Positions 17,368 through 28,700 of a DNA stretch of 47,105 nt are shown piece by piece. Made by a program: the position numbers and the translations under genes. The notes under the pieces were generated by a model. It did not search any database, was not told the DNA's origin, and worked only from the letters and a program-made list of their open reading frames with translations. The first letter of the stretch is position 1; every line of letters begins with the position of its first letter. The stretch is from Leyella stercorea (GTDB taxonomy: Bacteria > Bacteroidota > Bacteroidia > Bacteroidales > Bacteroidaceae): assembly GCF_019052365.1 (NCBI RefSeq), contig NZ_JAHQUY010000016.1, forward strand, positions 1 through 47,105. The letters are read 5' to 3'.

Positions 17368-18105
17368 TTATTTTGCAGCATTTGCAAAGTCAAAGATGTC
17401 CATGTTTCTTTTGTTCTTGGGCGCACCGCCATTCTTGCCGTTCAGTGGCGCAGTGCCGTCGCCTTTGTCTCGCTTGCGCAAGCCTTCCACAATTTTGTCA
17501 TTGCGTCCGGCAACACGTCCCTCTTCACTTGCTGAGGCTACATCGCTGTCATGGTTGATGGCATTCACGAACATTGCAAGAGTCTCTTTCGAGAACTTGC
17601 CCATAACACCGTCACGGACCACGGTCAAAACGGCATCAACTACAGCGTCAATCTGTTCGTCGCTCATGCCACGCTCTTCTTGGAACTGACGAAGGGTTTC
17701 AAGACTTGCGTCCATGTTCTTCTCATATTCCTCGTCAAGCTGTCTTGACTTGGCTACACGCTCCACATAGTCCTTGTTGGCCTCGGCTATCTTCTCCTGC
17801 ATTTCAGGATCGTCAAGTACGTCCTGTATTTCTATGCCGAAGTTTTTGACAAGCCCGACGTAGGGGTCGTTACCATTGTGCATATCAGCAAGGAACTGCG
17901 CACTTCTCGGGTCAGCGGCAAACATGTCGGACATGGCCTTTTCCCTGTCCTTGTAGCCGCTAAGATCCTGCTCGTATTGGTCGTAATCGTCGTAAATCTG
18001 ACCGTAAATCTCCTCATCATCCTCGAACTTCTTGTCGGGATATTTCTTTCGCAGCCGTTCCAACTGTTGGTCGCGTCTGCTCTTAACTCCGTTGTTATCA
18101 GCCAT
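17368..18105 (-). CDS. putative scaffolding protein
   Basis: A 245-aa, very charged and mostly helical protein, counted from the ATG at 18105; a TTG at 18114 is an unlikely start. The N-terminal half is acidic (KFEDDEEIYGQIYDDYDQYEQD), with helices through about 120-185, and the C-terminus is basic and flexible (RKRDKGDGTAPLNGKNGG) ending in NMDIFDFANAAK, which could be the capsid-binding hook. Length, charge and the position right before the capsid gene fit a scaffold. It has its own -7 promoter (18143-18150), divergent from the terminase promoter. Confidence 0.62.
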   Translation of the reverse strand: MADNNGVKSRRDQQLERLRKKYPDKKFEDDEEIYGQIYDDYDQYEQDLSGYKDREKAMSDMFAADPRSAQFLADMHNGNDPYVGLVKNFGIEIQDVLDDPEMQEKIAEANKDYVERVAKSRQLDEEYEKNMDASLETLRQFQEERGMSDEQIDAVVDAVLTVVRDGVMGKFSKETLAMFVNAINHDSDVASASEEGRVAGRNDKIVEGLRKRDKGDGTAPLNGKNGGAPKNKRNMDIFDFANAAK

Positions 18106-18142
18106 TATCTTCAAAATCTTTAGAATGTGTCATATTCATTTG

Positions 18143-18150
18143 CAAAAATA
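18143..18150 (-). promoter_or_regulatory. -7 box of the capsid operon promoter
   Basis: The minus strand reads TATTTTTG here, matching the Bacteroidetes TAnnTTTG -7 consensus, 37 bp upstream of the scaffold-like ATG. A -33 element is not clear. It faces away from the terminase promoter at 18199-18206. Confidence 0.55.
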
Positions 18151-18198
18151 CCTATATAAGATGTGGACTGACTTTTAACTTTTGTGACCTCGTTTCTG

Positions 18199-18206
18199 TA
18201 ACTTTG
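18199..18206 (+). promoter_or_regulatory. -7 box of the terminase operon promoter
   Basis: The plus strand reads TAACTTTG, matching TAnnTTTG, 21 bp before the ATG at 18228. The TTG at 18204 that would extend the small-terminase ORF lies inside this box, so the ATG is the better start. Confidence 0.6.
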
Positions 18207-18227
18207 AGGAAACAATCGGGCACTTTT

Positions 18228-18671
18228 ATGAAATACTTTGGCAGCATTCTTGAATTTACACGCGAACGTAATAACGACCTCATGAGGGCATATCGGGAGA
18301 AACTCGCAGAGGCATCCATCATCGTGATGCCGGTCATCTTCGAACTTGTCGCTCAGTCTCCGGCTTCTCGCTTTTGGGTGAGCGAGGAGAGGGCTGCTAT
18401 TGTCATTTCAGCAATGGCAGCTGGAAAACCGATGCCAAGGATGAGGAGCAACAAGCGTGAAATGTTTGAGGAGATTTACCGAAGGTTCGTTATACTACGT
18501 GAGAAACAGCCCGACAAATCGGTGTACGAACTTGTGACGAAAATAGTAAATCAACCTGCACCGAAATTCTATCTCACGCCTCGTACAGTGGGCGAATTTA
18601 TTTACCGAATAAAGAATGGATGGTATGACAACCAATATGATAGATACAGAGATTGCACGCTTACTCGCTGA
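18228..18671 (+). CDS. putative small terminase subunit
   Basis: A 147-aa, basic and helical protein. It starts at the ATG at 18228 because the longer TTG start overlaps the promoter box. It contains REKLAEASIIVMPVIFELVAQSPASRFWVSEERAAIVISAM and a second basic helical part near residues 90-135 (FVILREKQPDKSVYELVTKI). It overlaps the large terminase start by 56 bp, a common arrangement for packaging pairs. The DNA-recognition role is inferred from position and size; no motif is decisive. The gene at 43715 is a competing candidate for the same role. Confidence 0.55.
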   Translation: MKYFGSILEFTRERNNDLMRAYREKLAEASIIVMPVIFELVAQSPASRFWVSEERAAIVISAMAAGKPMPRMRSNKREMFEEIYRRFVILREKQPDKSVYELVTKIVNQPAPKFYLTPRTVGEFIYRIKNGWYDNQYDRYRDCTLTR

Positions 18672-20745
18672 AAACGACCGGCGAAATGAGGTGATGTTCG
18701 CTCACTTCGACCCGGTCACGGGTGAAGGGTCCATAGGGGAACGTGTGCGAGTTTGTATCTCTGACTTTGCCATACCCGTCCAATGGCTCCCTGTAGAGAT
18801 GATGAAAATACAAATGGTGAAGAAACTTGTCAAGGCTGGGTCTATCGACAAGTTTCTTTCGTCTGTTCTCCATGTTGAGCCAAACGATGATGATTACATC
18901 AAGGTCTCGCGTAAGCTCATAAGGCTACGCTTCAAACACGACTTCCCTTTCTGGGCGGCTACGCTCGTCTATATCCACAACAAGAAGGCTGGTAAGGACG
19001 TGTTGTTCCGGCTTTACTATCCGCAGCGTATTTTGGTGTCTCGTTTTGAGGCAAAGAGAAAAGCTCGTCTCCCTATACGACTAATATTGTTGAAGGCTCG
19101 ACAGTGGGGTGGTTCTACTACAACACAGCTCTACATGGCATGGCTTCAGTTCAACCATCGAAAGGGACTAAATTCACTTATCATTGCACATCAAGGGGCG
19201 GCTTCTGACGAAATCAAGGATATGTTCGACCTCATGATTGACAGATACCCGGTAGAGTTCCTGCACAAACTGGGTGAGGCATATTCCGAGAACGAGCCGA
19301 AGTTGGTTGGTGTAGGTAAGTCTGGCTCCACTCATCGCGTACCACAACGCAATTGCAAGATTAAGGTTGGCACTGCTGAGCGTCCTAATGGATGCCGTGG
19401 CGGTGCCTATTCTCTTGTGCATTTGTCAGAGGTCGGCTTGTGGCAAAAGACAGAAGGTAAGTCACCGCAGGACATCGTGCGTTCGGCATGTTCCGGTATT
19501 CTTTTGGAACCATTCACGATGATCGTAATGGAGAGTACACCGAATGGAACAGGAAACTTCTTCCACACAGAATATACAGCTGCTGCAGATCCTACAATCA
19601 AATCACAATATGAAGCTCTTTTTATATCGTGGTTTCAGATTGAGCAGTATTCCAAACAGTTTGCTTCAGCTGACGAAATGCGTGAATTTGCACAATGGCT
19701 GTACGAAAATAGAGAGAATGCCTATGTGCCGTCAAATCGTGAGGAGTCCGGACGCTACCTTTGGTCGTTATGGGAGAAAGGGGCTACACTGGAGGCCATC
19801 AACTGGTATATAGAAGAGCGTGCAGGTAAGGACGACTTTGCTGTAATGGCTTCCGAGTTCCCTTCTGATGATGTGGAGGCTTTCGTTCATTCTGGTTCTA
19901 TGGTGTTCGACAAATACCGTGTCAAGAAGTTCGAGCGGTTCTGCAAGCAACCTCAGTATATCGGTGAGGTATATGCTGATGGAGACGAAGGAGAGGATGC
20001 ACTTTCCAATCTCCGTTTCCGTGCAGACAGGCAAGGATTGCTTTCTATATGGGCTATGCCGGAAACATTCGAAGGCTACGAAGTTGTCAACCGTTATCTT
20101 ACCGTTGTCGATGTGGGTGGACGTTCCAATAAAGCTGACTGGTCTGTTATCGTGGTATTCGACAGGCTTAGTATGATTGATGGTAGCGAGCCGCCGTCTG
20201 TGGTGGCTCAGTGGTACGGACATTGCGACATAGACCAACTCGCTTGGCGTGCAGCACAGATAGCGGCGTTCTACGACAATTCTCTTCTGGTCATTGAGTC
20301 TAACACGTTGGAGACTCACGACAAGGAGCGGCAGGTGGAAGGTGGCGACCAGTCGCAATATATACTCAATCAGAGTTCAGACATCTACCCGAACTTGTAT
20401 GCACGCAAGCAGTCGGAGGATGAAATAAGGGAGGGCGCACCGCGTAAATATGGCTTCCATACCAATGTGTCAACAAAGCCGATGATTATCTCTACCCTCA
20501 TCAAGGTGGTACGCGACCGACTCTATATCGAGCGCGACAAACGCTGTCTGGATGAATACAACACCTATGAGCGAAAACAGAACGGTGCGTATGGTGCTAT
20601 TACAGGCAAACATGACGACTTGCTTATGACACGTGCAATAGGTCTGCATATCTGCTTCCGGAAAATGGATATGCCTGAATGGGTTCCTATTGTTAACCGT
20701 ACACTTAGAAAAGACAGAAGCCCCGTTTCCGAGGCTTCCATCTGA
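18616..20745 (+). CDS. phage terminase large subunit
   Basis: A 709-aa DNA-packaging motor protein: an ATPase that pumps DNA through the portal and a nuclease that cuts concatemers. The ATPase part has a Walker A-like KARQWGGSTTT near residues 160-170, the GxxRG..YS turn (GCRGGAYS) and a Walker B-like strand LVHLSEVG near 270 with Ser in place of the usual Asp. The nuclease part has VVDVGGRSNKADWS near 497-510, LLVIESNT near 560 and GKHDDLLMT near 667, a convincing RNase H-type acidic set. Possible starts are the ATGs at 18616, 18625 and 18637. It ends 8 bp from the convergent portal gene. Confidence 0.9.
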   Translation: MDGMTTNMIDTEIARLLAENDRRNEVMFAHFDPVTGEGSIGERVRVCISDFAIPVQWLPVEMMKIQMVKKLVKAGSIDKFLSSVLHVEPNDDDYIKVSRKLIRLRFKHDFPFWAATLVYIHNKKAGKDVLFRLYYPQRILVSRFEAKRKARLPIRLILLKARQWGGSTTTQLYMAWLQFNHRKGLNSLIIAHQGAASDEIKDMFDLMIDRYPVEFLHKLGEAYSENEPKLVGVGKSGSTHRVPQRNCKIKVGTAERPNGCRGGAYSLVHLSEVGLWQKTEGKSPQDIVRSACSGILLEPFTMIVMESTPNGTGNFFHTEYTAAADPTIKSQYEALFISWFQIEQYSKQFASADEMREFAQWLYENRENAYVPSNREESGRYLWSLWEKGATLEAINWYIEERAGKDDFAVMASEFPSDDVEAFVHSGSMVFDKYRVKKFERFCKQPQYIGEVYADGDEGEDALSNLRFRADRQGLLSIWAMPETFEGYEVVNRYLTVVDVGGRSNKADWSVIVVFDRLSMIDGSEPPSVVAQWYGHCDIDQLAWRAAQIAAFYDNSLLVIESNTLETHDKERQVEGGDQSQYILNQSSDIYPNLYARKQSEDEIREGAPRKYGFHTNVSTKPMIISTLIKVVRDRLYIERDKRCLDEYNTYERKQNGAYGAITGKHDDLLMTRAIGLHICFRKMDMPEWVPIVNRTLRKDRSPVSEASI
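20717..20738. terminator. hairpin at convergent terminase and portal ends
   Basis: GAAGCC (20717-20722) pairs with GGCTTC (20733-20738) around a 10-nt loop that can add two inner pairs. It is embedded in the last codons of the large terminase and lies just past the portal stop on the other strand, with moderate T runs on both sides. It is probably a bidirectional terminator separating convergent transcripts. Confidence 0.55.
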
Positions 20746-20753
20746 TAGTTTTA

Positions 20754-22712
20754 TTAAGACGCTTGTAGCATCTGCTGTGCCTGTTGCATGGCAGATGCGT
20801 TTGCGTTTTGCTGAACCTGCTGCGCAAGTTCCGGAGAAATGCCGTCCGGCACCTTGCCTTGTTCCAGCTGTTCCCTTTGTGACTTGATGCTCTGCAGCAA
20901 CTCGTCGGCAAATGGAAAGTCGCCGTGTTCCAACAGCTGCTCCACGCTGATAGCGTTCTTTTCCCACAACTGCATAAGCATGTCGTTGGTTAGAGCGCGG
21001 TATGCTGGGGTTGCTGTGCTCTCCACAATCGAAAGGTCAAACTCTACGTCGCGTATCTTCTTCGGGTCGTACTCCACAATGGTAGAGTTCTTTCCTGCAA
21101 TGTTGAATACACGTGGCGTGTCGTAAAACTGCTGAATGTTCTTCACGTCCTTATACGCACCTTCTTTTACGAAAGAAGAGAACGTGTCGAGCAAATCAAG
21201 CAGAGACGTTGAGGCGTTCTGTGCCTGTTGACTGTACAGACTGGCCGACATACCCGAATAACCGGGCTTGCCTTGCAATGCGCCGTTAACGCCGGATATG
21301 TCTTCGAAGAACTTCAACTGCATGCTCAGCAACTCTGAGATACCTATCTGTGTGCAGTTGTTGGCTATCTGCTGAGGCAATGGCGTTCCGGCCTTCGGTG
21401 TCCTGATCATGATGATGCCGTTGAAGCGTGCCCATTCGTCGGCAACGTCGTCCATTGACATTCCCTTCGGTAAGCAGTCTTCCGGGAACAACAACACACC
21501 TTTTGCCGAAGCTCGCATAATCCAGTCGTACATCGTAATCAAACGGTTTGTGTATCGCTGCTGGTCTATTACATTGCTGACAAAGCTATGTATTTCACCG
21601 TCGATGAACGGATATGCTTTGAACACATACGGATGGCTCTTGTGCTCGTATGGGGTTTCGCCTTCTTCCAGAATGTCACCAAACGGAGTGAGCATGTAAT
21701 AATACCAGTAGCTATCCATAAACCACTCCCAACGGATAAGCGGCACATCGCTCTCGTCCATACCAAGCTCACGGGCCTCTTGTAAACGCTTGTTGTTTTC
21801 GTCTGTTACAATGGCTTGGAAATCCTCAATGTCTATCTTGAACACATCGCCATTGTTTACGTCATGGCAGCGGACACGTGGTTTGCTTTCTTTCCTCCAC
21901 ACTTCTATTACACGACACCTCGATGTGTCGTATGGCACAAGGAAGTCATAATAACCTTGTAGAGGATAGCCGAAGTTGTCAAAAGTAGCACTGAGATATG
22001 ATTTGTCTTTGGCAAACTTGTATATCTCGGCCAGACGGTTGTAATCGTTCCCATCCTTAGCAAAGCGTCCGCACAGTTCCTCAAACGATATGTCATGCAC
22101 CTCGCCCACACAACTGCAATCCCAACCTCGGAAATCCCTCATGTTGTTATCGATGAAGAAGTTGTTGGGCTGTACATAGTCTGTCCAACAGTCCAGTTTG
22201 TTTTCTCGCCAGCCATACCACTTACGCTGCACGACAAAGCCCGATATAAGGAACTCCTCCATACATCGTGCGTTTATTTCCGTCATGCGGTTCAGCTGCA
22301 TGTTACATTGCAACACGGTACTCATCGTCTCGCCATAACGCTGCTCGTCGCGGTCTCGTGCCGTACAAGTGGGTTCCTTGGCTTGACTGCGGTATATGCC
22401 AAGTACAGCTTGTACCATACGGCGAATGAGGTTGTTCTTCAAGGGTACATTACCTTGCTTCTTGATGAGTTCCTCTTCGCGTATTTTCCGACCATTCACA
22501 CAAACGTAGTCATCCCACTGCCGTCCGTAGGTGTAGTTCTTGTTACGTTCACGGTCTCTGCGGAACGTATCCATAGCAAGCCAATACTGCTGGGCTTGCC
22601 ACAATACCTCAAATGCACGGTTACCGCCCAACGTGTGCTTGGCTGTAGCTACGCTGTCCATTCCTTCATGAGGCATGACAGCACTCGCCTTATGTAATTT
22701 TCTTCTTGCCAT
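20754..22712 (-). CDS. phage portal protein
   Basis: A 652-aa protein of P22-like portal type. The N-terminal region has WLAMDTFRRDRERNKNYTYG, then NNLIRRMVQAVLGIYRSQAKEP near 85-110, the conserved ISGFVVQRKWYGW and QPNNFFIDNNMRDFRGWDC. The crown/stem region includes QQRYTNRLITMYDWIMRASAKG and PGYSGMSASLYSQQAQNAS. The C-terminus is Gln/Ala-rich (QQVQQNANASAMQQAQQML), probably the barrel. It forms the dodecameric ring at the head vertex. It is downstream of the giant gene on the same strand, with a hairpin and a -7 box between them. Confidence 0.88.
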   Translation of the reverse strand: MARRKLHKASAVMPHEGMDSVATAKHTLGGNRAFEVLWQAQQYWLAMDTFRRDRERNKNYTYGRQWDDYVCVNGRKIREEELIKKQGNVPLKNNLIRRMVQAVLGIYRSQAKEPTCTARDRDEQRYGETMSTVLQCNMQLNRMTEINARCMEEFLISGFVVQRKWYGWRENKLDCWTDYVQPNNFFIDNNMRDFRGWDCSCVGEVHDISFEELCGRFAKDGNDYNRLAEIYKFAKDKSYLSATFDNFGYPLQGYYDFLVPYDTSRCRVIEVWRKESKPRVRCHDVNNGDVFKIDIEDFQAIVTDENNKRLQEARELGMDESDVPLIRWEWFMDSYWYYYMLTPFGDILEEGETPYEHKSHPYVFKAYPFIDGEIHSFVSNVIDQQRYTNRLITMYDWIMRASAKGVLLFPEDCLPKGMSMDDVADEWARFNGIIMIRTPKAGTPLPQQIANNCTQIGISELLSMQLKFFEDISGVNGALQGKPGYSGMSASLYSQQAQNASTSLLDLLDTFSSFVKEGAYKDVKNIQQFYDTPRVFNIAGKNSTIVEYDPKKIRDVEFDLSIVESTATPAYRALTNDMLMQLWEKNAISVEQLLEHGDFPFADELLQSIKSQREQLEQGKVPDGISPELAQQVQQNANASAMQQAQQMLQAS

Positions 22713-22725
22713 ATTTTTATAATTT

Positions 22726-22759
22726 GGGACGGTGCAAAGGTAATTCCTTGCACCGTCCT
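22726..22759 (-). promoter_or_regulatory. hairpin and -7 promoter box before the portal gene
   Basis: In the 58 bp between the giant gene and the portal gene, GGACGGTGCAAAGG (22727-22740) pairs with CCTTGCACCGTCC (22746-22758), leaving one bulged base. The minus strand of 22735-22742 reads TACCTTTG, a full TAnnTTTG box, 23 bp before the portal ATG. The hairpin could end or process the giant transcript, or hold an operator that overlaps the portal promoter. Confidence 0.55.
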
Positions 22760-22770
22760 TTGTCGTTTAA

Positions 22771-25700
22771 CTATTGTTGCTTACCATTTCGAATATTGTT
22801 CACAGCGTCAACAAGTTCTTTCTTCTTCTCGTTGAGTTCGGCTTCAAGCCCCTTGCGCTCCTCATCCGAGGCTGCGGCTTTCAACTCCTCGTTAATATCG
22901 TCAATGTCTCCCGAATAATCTTCGTACGTTTCCAATATGCGATACTCGGGCGAGTTGTTCAACCACGCTATCTTTTCCGCATAATCAAACACTCCGTCTG
23001 CCGTGTCGTTCTCATAATGGTTCAACCTCGTACGCAATTTCTCGCTTTCTTCCTTTATTCTGAAATACTCATTATTAACGGCTCTGTATTCTGTACGTTC
23101 GTCACCGTTTTTCACAAGTCTGTTCAGCAAGAGGAAACTGCGAGGATCATACTCTCGATCGCCAATGACGGTTTCACCCATTTTCGTGAGCCTATCAATG
23201 GTTGACGATACACCACCAAAGATGCCGTTCAGCAAATATTCCACCTGCGCAGGGTTGATGTCAATCTTGCCACTTGTGTAGGCATCACCACCGGTGGCCT
23301 CATTCAGTGCCTTTGACAACCCAACCAAGTATTTGTTGGCGCTCTTGTACGCCTTAGTCCATTCGGGCATATCCTTGTTGAAAGGAGTGTCCTTGTAGAT
23401 TGGCATACCTGTCCAACTCTCATTGCCTATCACTTCGGCAATAGGTTTTATCGCACTCGGAACGAATGCCTTGAAACCACCGCTACCTTCCATAATGTCG
23501 ATTGGCAACATCTGGCTAACTTGGCTTGCCATTTGGTGTGCGAGTTCCCCTGCAGTGTAATGTTCCTTACCGTTCATCGCGCTCACCATCAACTCGCCCA
23601 TGCCGTACATTGCGCGATACTCAACTGGCAACGGCATGCTTATCCACGACTTGTCCATGCCGGGTAAACGGAACACCACATTGCTCCTGCGTACATATTC
23701 GGGTAGGTTGAAGTAGTCGTTCTTGTCATCCTTGTCGTCGTCTCCGTCACCACCGCCAATGCTCGCCATCAATGCACCAAGCAGGAACATTGCGGCGGCT
23801 CCTGCAATGGCTTTCTTCGGATGCCGTTTGAACTGCCGACCGAAATTAGTAGAACCTTGGAGGGCTGCGTTCCAGAACACATAAAAACTGCGACCAAGCC
23901 CTGAAGTAAATGCAGCTACATTACCTATTCCTGTTTGTCCGTTTGTCTTCCAAAACTTTGCGCCACTGCCTTTCTTGTTGAAGTTCACACTTATCTCCTT
24001 GGCATCGTACACGCTGCGGTCTATCGTGCGTCCCAACTGACGTGAGGTCATAAAGGCGGCAAAGCGTGCGCAATTCTCCACGGCACGGTTGTACTCGTCA
24101 AGACGCTCGCCTAACAAGTCCCAAGCCTTTCTGATTGGCATCTGTCCGTTGCTCTTCTTCAACTCACGCTTGATGTCATTCTTACGCTGTTCGATGTCAC
24201 GGATGTTGGCATAACCTGTCTCACCACCATTCATCATGAACAGATGGAACATCTTCTCCGTTTCATCGTTCAAGTCGAGTGTACCATTGCGCAACTTGGC
24301 AAGAAGTACCTTCATCTTCGCTGGATTGACCTTTGCAACATTTTTGTGGAAACGCCAAGCATAGTTCGGACTTTCCTTTACCCACACCATAGTGTTGGCA
24401 TACATCATGTCGCGCATAAAGTTCGAAACAACGAAGTCTGGGTTACGCGTGGTGTAAAATGCCGACAACTGACGATTTATGGTCTCACCTAATCGCATGA
24501 TTGCACCTATTGCACCTGACACGTCATTGTCTGGGTTGGTCTGTCCGTTCAACGCCTGTGCAGCTCTCGGATTGCCGTTGATGGTGAGTATGATGTCGCG
24601 GCCGTTTCTCTTCACCAAAACTTGGTGCTGTCGAAGGTCACGGCTCTCCACAACGCGGTACGGAATAGCAGGATTGTCCTTCTGCTTTCTGAAGTGTGCA
24701 GGGTCGTTCTTCGCGGCTTGTTGCATCGCATATTCAAAGTCTCGCATCTTGCGCTCCACCTCAGCAGGACTGTCATCTTCCTCAATGCGTTCCGTCCCTT
24801 GCAGGTCGCCAGAGTTGATAGGTTGCCACTCGTCTGCAACGTCATTGTGCCATAGCCACAGGTCGCTCACGCTCACAAGGTCACTCGGATGGTTCAGCGC
24901 GAAATTCAAGAACTTCTGCTTCACCAAAGTATTACGGTTACCCTGCATTATCGCGCTTTCAGCCATAGCCTCCATATTGGCAAACGGGTCGTCAGCCTTA
25001 CTCTTGCGTCCCTTGGCGGTCTTGATTGGAGCATTAAATGCGCTGTGCTTGTCCGTCAAGTATGCATACGCCTCATCGCTCGTCTTGTCGTCAAAGCCAC
25101 GCAGAGGAATATAATTCCCATACATTCCGCTGATGTCGTCGTAGGTCGCCTTGTTAATAAGTCCGCTTTCGTAGGTTTTCTGCAATGTGGCTTTCGTTAC
25201 GGCATTCACCTTGTCCCACAAGCCATCAACCCAATGGTCTCTTTCGTAGTCGGATACCATTTGTTGCGCCTCTGTTTCCGCATCAAGCACATTGTCCATT
25301 CCAGTCAAAGCGGTCAGTCCTGCATAGTCTCGTTCGCGATTTATCAAGTAAAGTTCTTCTTCACGATCTTGCATTCGCTGCTTTACGTCTTCAAAAGCAT
25401 CAATCGCATCTTGGTCTAACGGATCATTGTCAACAGCCTGCTGAGCAGCAAGAACTTCTGCAAAGAACTCCGAGCGAGCGTCCTTCTCCGCAGCCCTCCG
25501 CGCCATTACCTCGTTACGCTCCAATCCGTGCTTGGCCATCATATAGTCTGTCAACTCAGCACGCTCGTCCGCTGTCTTGGCAAGTTTCGCCACCTCCTCA
25601 AGCATTGGCTTGAACAATGTCTGCGCAAATGCGGTACACTCTGCTTGGTTCACAGAAGAAAGGCGATTTTCACCAAGATAGGCATTCTCATACCCTGCCA

Positions 25701-28700
25701 CATCCTCGATATATGTCTTGCCATTACCCTCTGCTTTGAGTATCGCGTCCATAGCCTCTTTCAGTCCGAGCATACTGTCTTGCAGTGCCTCTTGCATCTG
25801 GTACATTCCACGACTTACACGCTGCTCATATATGTCACGTGCCATCGCCTTGTTGTACTCCACACTGTCACCGTCGCGGAACATAATGCCCTCATCTGCA
25901 ACATTTTCGTCAGAAACTTTGGGATTTACAAAATCTTTGACTACCTTTGTCGCAGTATCAAGGACTTGCTTGTCTATTTCCTGCTGAACCGGTTGTGACG
26001 CTGAGGAGAGATAAGCGAGTCCTTTTTCTTTATCTACCCACTTCAATGTCTTGTTATTTGCAATCGGCTCTACAATATTTTTGAACTCCCTGCCGTGGAA
26101 CGAACGCACATCATTCACTTCGAGATATTCCGCACCCTGCTGTATCTGTCTCTTCAATTCAATAGCCACACACACATTTTTGCCATTGCGGTCTCTCATG
26201 TCTGTAAGCACACCAATTGTGTCCTCGCTACGTTGGAACACGAATATAGGCGAAGACAAGTGTTGCGGCATATTCATTATGGCAGATACATCTACTTCAT
26301 GCTTCTTCTCTGAACCTTTCTTTATTACACGCTGACGCATAACAATAGGCAAGTTTGGGAGGAATGTACGCATTACTCCTTGTGGTCTGCCAAGATGCAG
26401 CATCTCATTCTTATCCATTTCGCCATTCTGATAGCGTGTAAGTTCATTGTTGAAACGCTCGTTAGCAGTCTGTTGTTCACGCTTACCATCACTGAACTTA
26501 GTATCACCGAAACCTGTCTTCCTGCGCATAACCTCAGTATCAGCGGCATCGAACACGGTAGGCTTACCACCATTCTTCTTACGCTTGTATGCCTCATGCA
26601 GAACAAACGCCCAGTCCTTATCACCCCACTTCCTCTTGCCGGGGATTTTCAATCCGTCCAACAATTTTTGTAGAGCCTTTTGGAGCATGGCTTTCAGTTT
26701 GCCCCAGAACGTAAGTTCTTCGGCACTCATCTTCTCGAAGCCTTTCTCACCGATACGTCCGGCAAGGTCGGCACCATATTCCTCTGTTGCATCACGCTTG
26801 AACTGCTCACGTTTCTTTCCGGCCTCGGCATGTGCTGCTGCCATATCTGCATAGTATGAAGCGTTGGCATCCTCACCATTGGCTACATGCTCCTTGCGTT
26901 TCTTCTCACGTATGCGGTCCACCTCGGCATCGTACATCTTCTGCGCCATGCGGTCAATGGTACCGCGTATCTCGTCCTTAGACACACGATAGAGTTCATC
27001 AAGGGCATTGTTCAGCTTAGCTTCATCAGGGAACAGCACGCGCAAACCATCGTGACCCACAACCTCATGCACAAACGTATTCTCAACGTCTGCCATGTTA
27101 GCATTGTTGGGAACAACAATAGTCACCTCGCCGGTCATAGGATTGAAGCTACCCTTCATTCTGCGCTGGCGCACGGAAGGTAATGCAGCCACTTCTTCCT
27201 CTGTACGGATGATGCGTACTGGAGTATGCAGACGTTCGGACAGTTCGGTCACTCTCTCGCTCATCGCACTTTCCATTGCTTCCTTCGGTTCGCCTACCCA
27301 CTTGCCGGCCATCTTCGCATTGATGCGTGCTATGTCTTCGTTGCTGACGAATGGCGTGTGTCCTTCGCGTCCGGGAATAACATCGCGGCTCTCCCAGTTC
27401 TGTTTGTCGAGTGCAAGACTCTCCTCCGGTGTCAACTCCTTGCCGTCAAGTTCAAAGCGGTAACCCATCTTCTCCAACTCTCTGCGCACTTGTGGCACAA
27501 AGCGGTTGTAGTCACGGTGGGTCTTCAGCTCCTCACGCTTTCCCGGATGCTTCTTCCAGTACTCGTCAATGAGCTTAGCTTCCTCCTCACGGGTGAGCAC
27601 CTTGTCTATCTTGCTCCAGCGTGAAAGATACAGCGTGCGGCCATTGTTCCACTGATGGGCACCGGTAGGCAACAGAGCATAGTCTGCGTGGAACGGCTCG
27701 TCTATCTCCGATTTCGGGATGAGGCTGCGTACCACAACAAGGTTAGGTCTCTTGTATGCCTCGCCAAACTGCGTGTTCAAAGGTGTTTCGATGGCATGGT
27801 CGTATGGGTCGTATGCTGCCCACAAGCCCTTGTCTTCGGGGTTCTTCTTCAGGAAGTACTGCAACTGTGCCTCCTTGGTCTTAGGCTTCACGAATTTCAA
27901 ACCGTCATTGATCTGCAACTCTGTACTCTTTTTGCCGTCAACCATGATGTAGCCATTCTTGTTGAGCTCGTCCAGCTTGCGCTGCTGCTCCTCGGTGAGT
28001 TCTACCTTTGGAGGTGCAGAATAGTTCCAACGTCTGCCTTCCAATGTTCTGCGCTCGCCTGTCTCTGCATCGGTAAATGCCATAGGTGAACCCAGTGCAT
28101 CATCCTCAAAGGCTTGCACATTACGGTAAACAGGAACCAACTCACTCTCTGGCAAAGACTCCAGCTCCATTGCCTTAGGGTCGTCAGCATCAAGCAGACG
28201 GAACTTGGTCTTGTCTTCTGCGCTCTCATCCTCATCGTCTACAACGACATCAGTAGCTGCGTCAACACTTGCGTCCATTTCGGCATACTTCTTCTCCTTT
28301 TCTGCCATTTCTACCTTCATGGCCTCGGAATATTCCTCAAACTGACGCTTGGCTTCTTCGAGTTCCTTTCCAAACTCAAACGGCTTACCTTCACGCTGCT
28401 TTAGTTGTTCTAACTCTGATTTGCCGTGCTGTACCATACGTGTAGCAATGTCGAACCGCTCGGCAAAGTCCCTACCTGTGATTACATTCTCGGTGATGTC
28501 TTCAACGGCATTGCGCAATAGCGACTGCTTTACAGGAACATTATTCAGACCAAGTTCAGGACATGAGTAGCTCATTCTACGATGTATCTCGGCAAACAGC
28601 AGTCCGCCATTGTTCACAGTCTCTCGCAACATCTCTGTCTTGACAACAAAGTCGTAACCTCCCAATGACAAAGTAAGAGCATTTGTCTGGACGTTATTGC

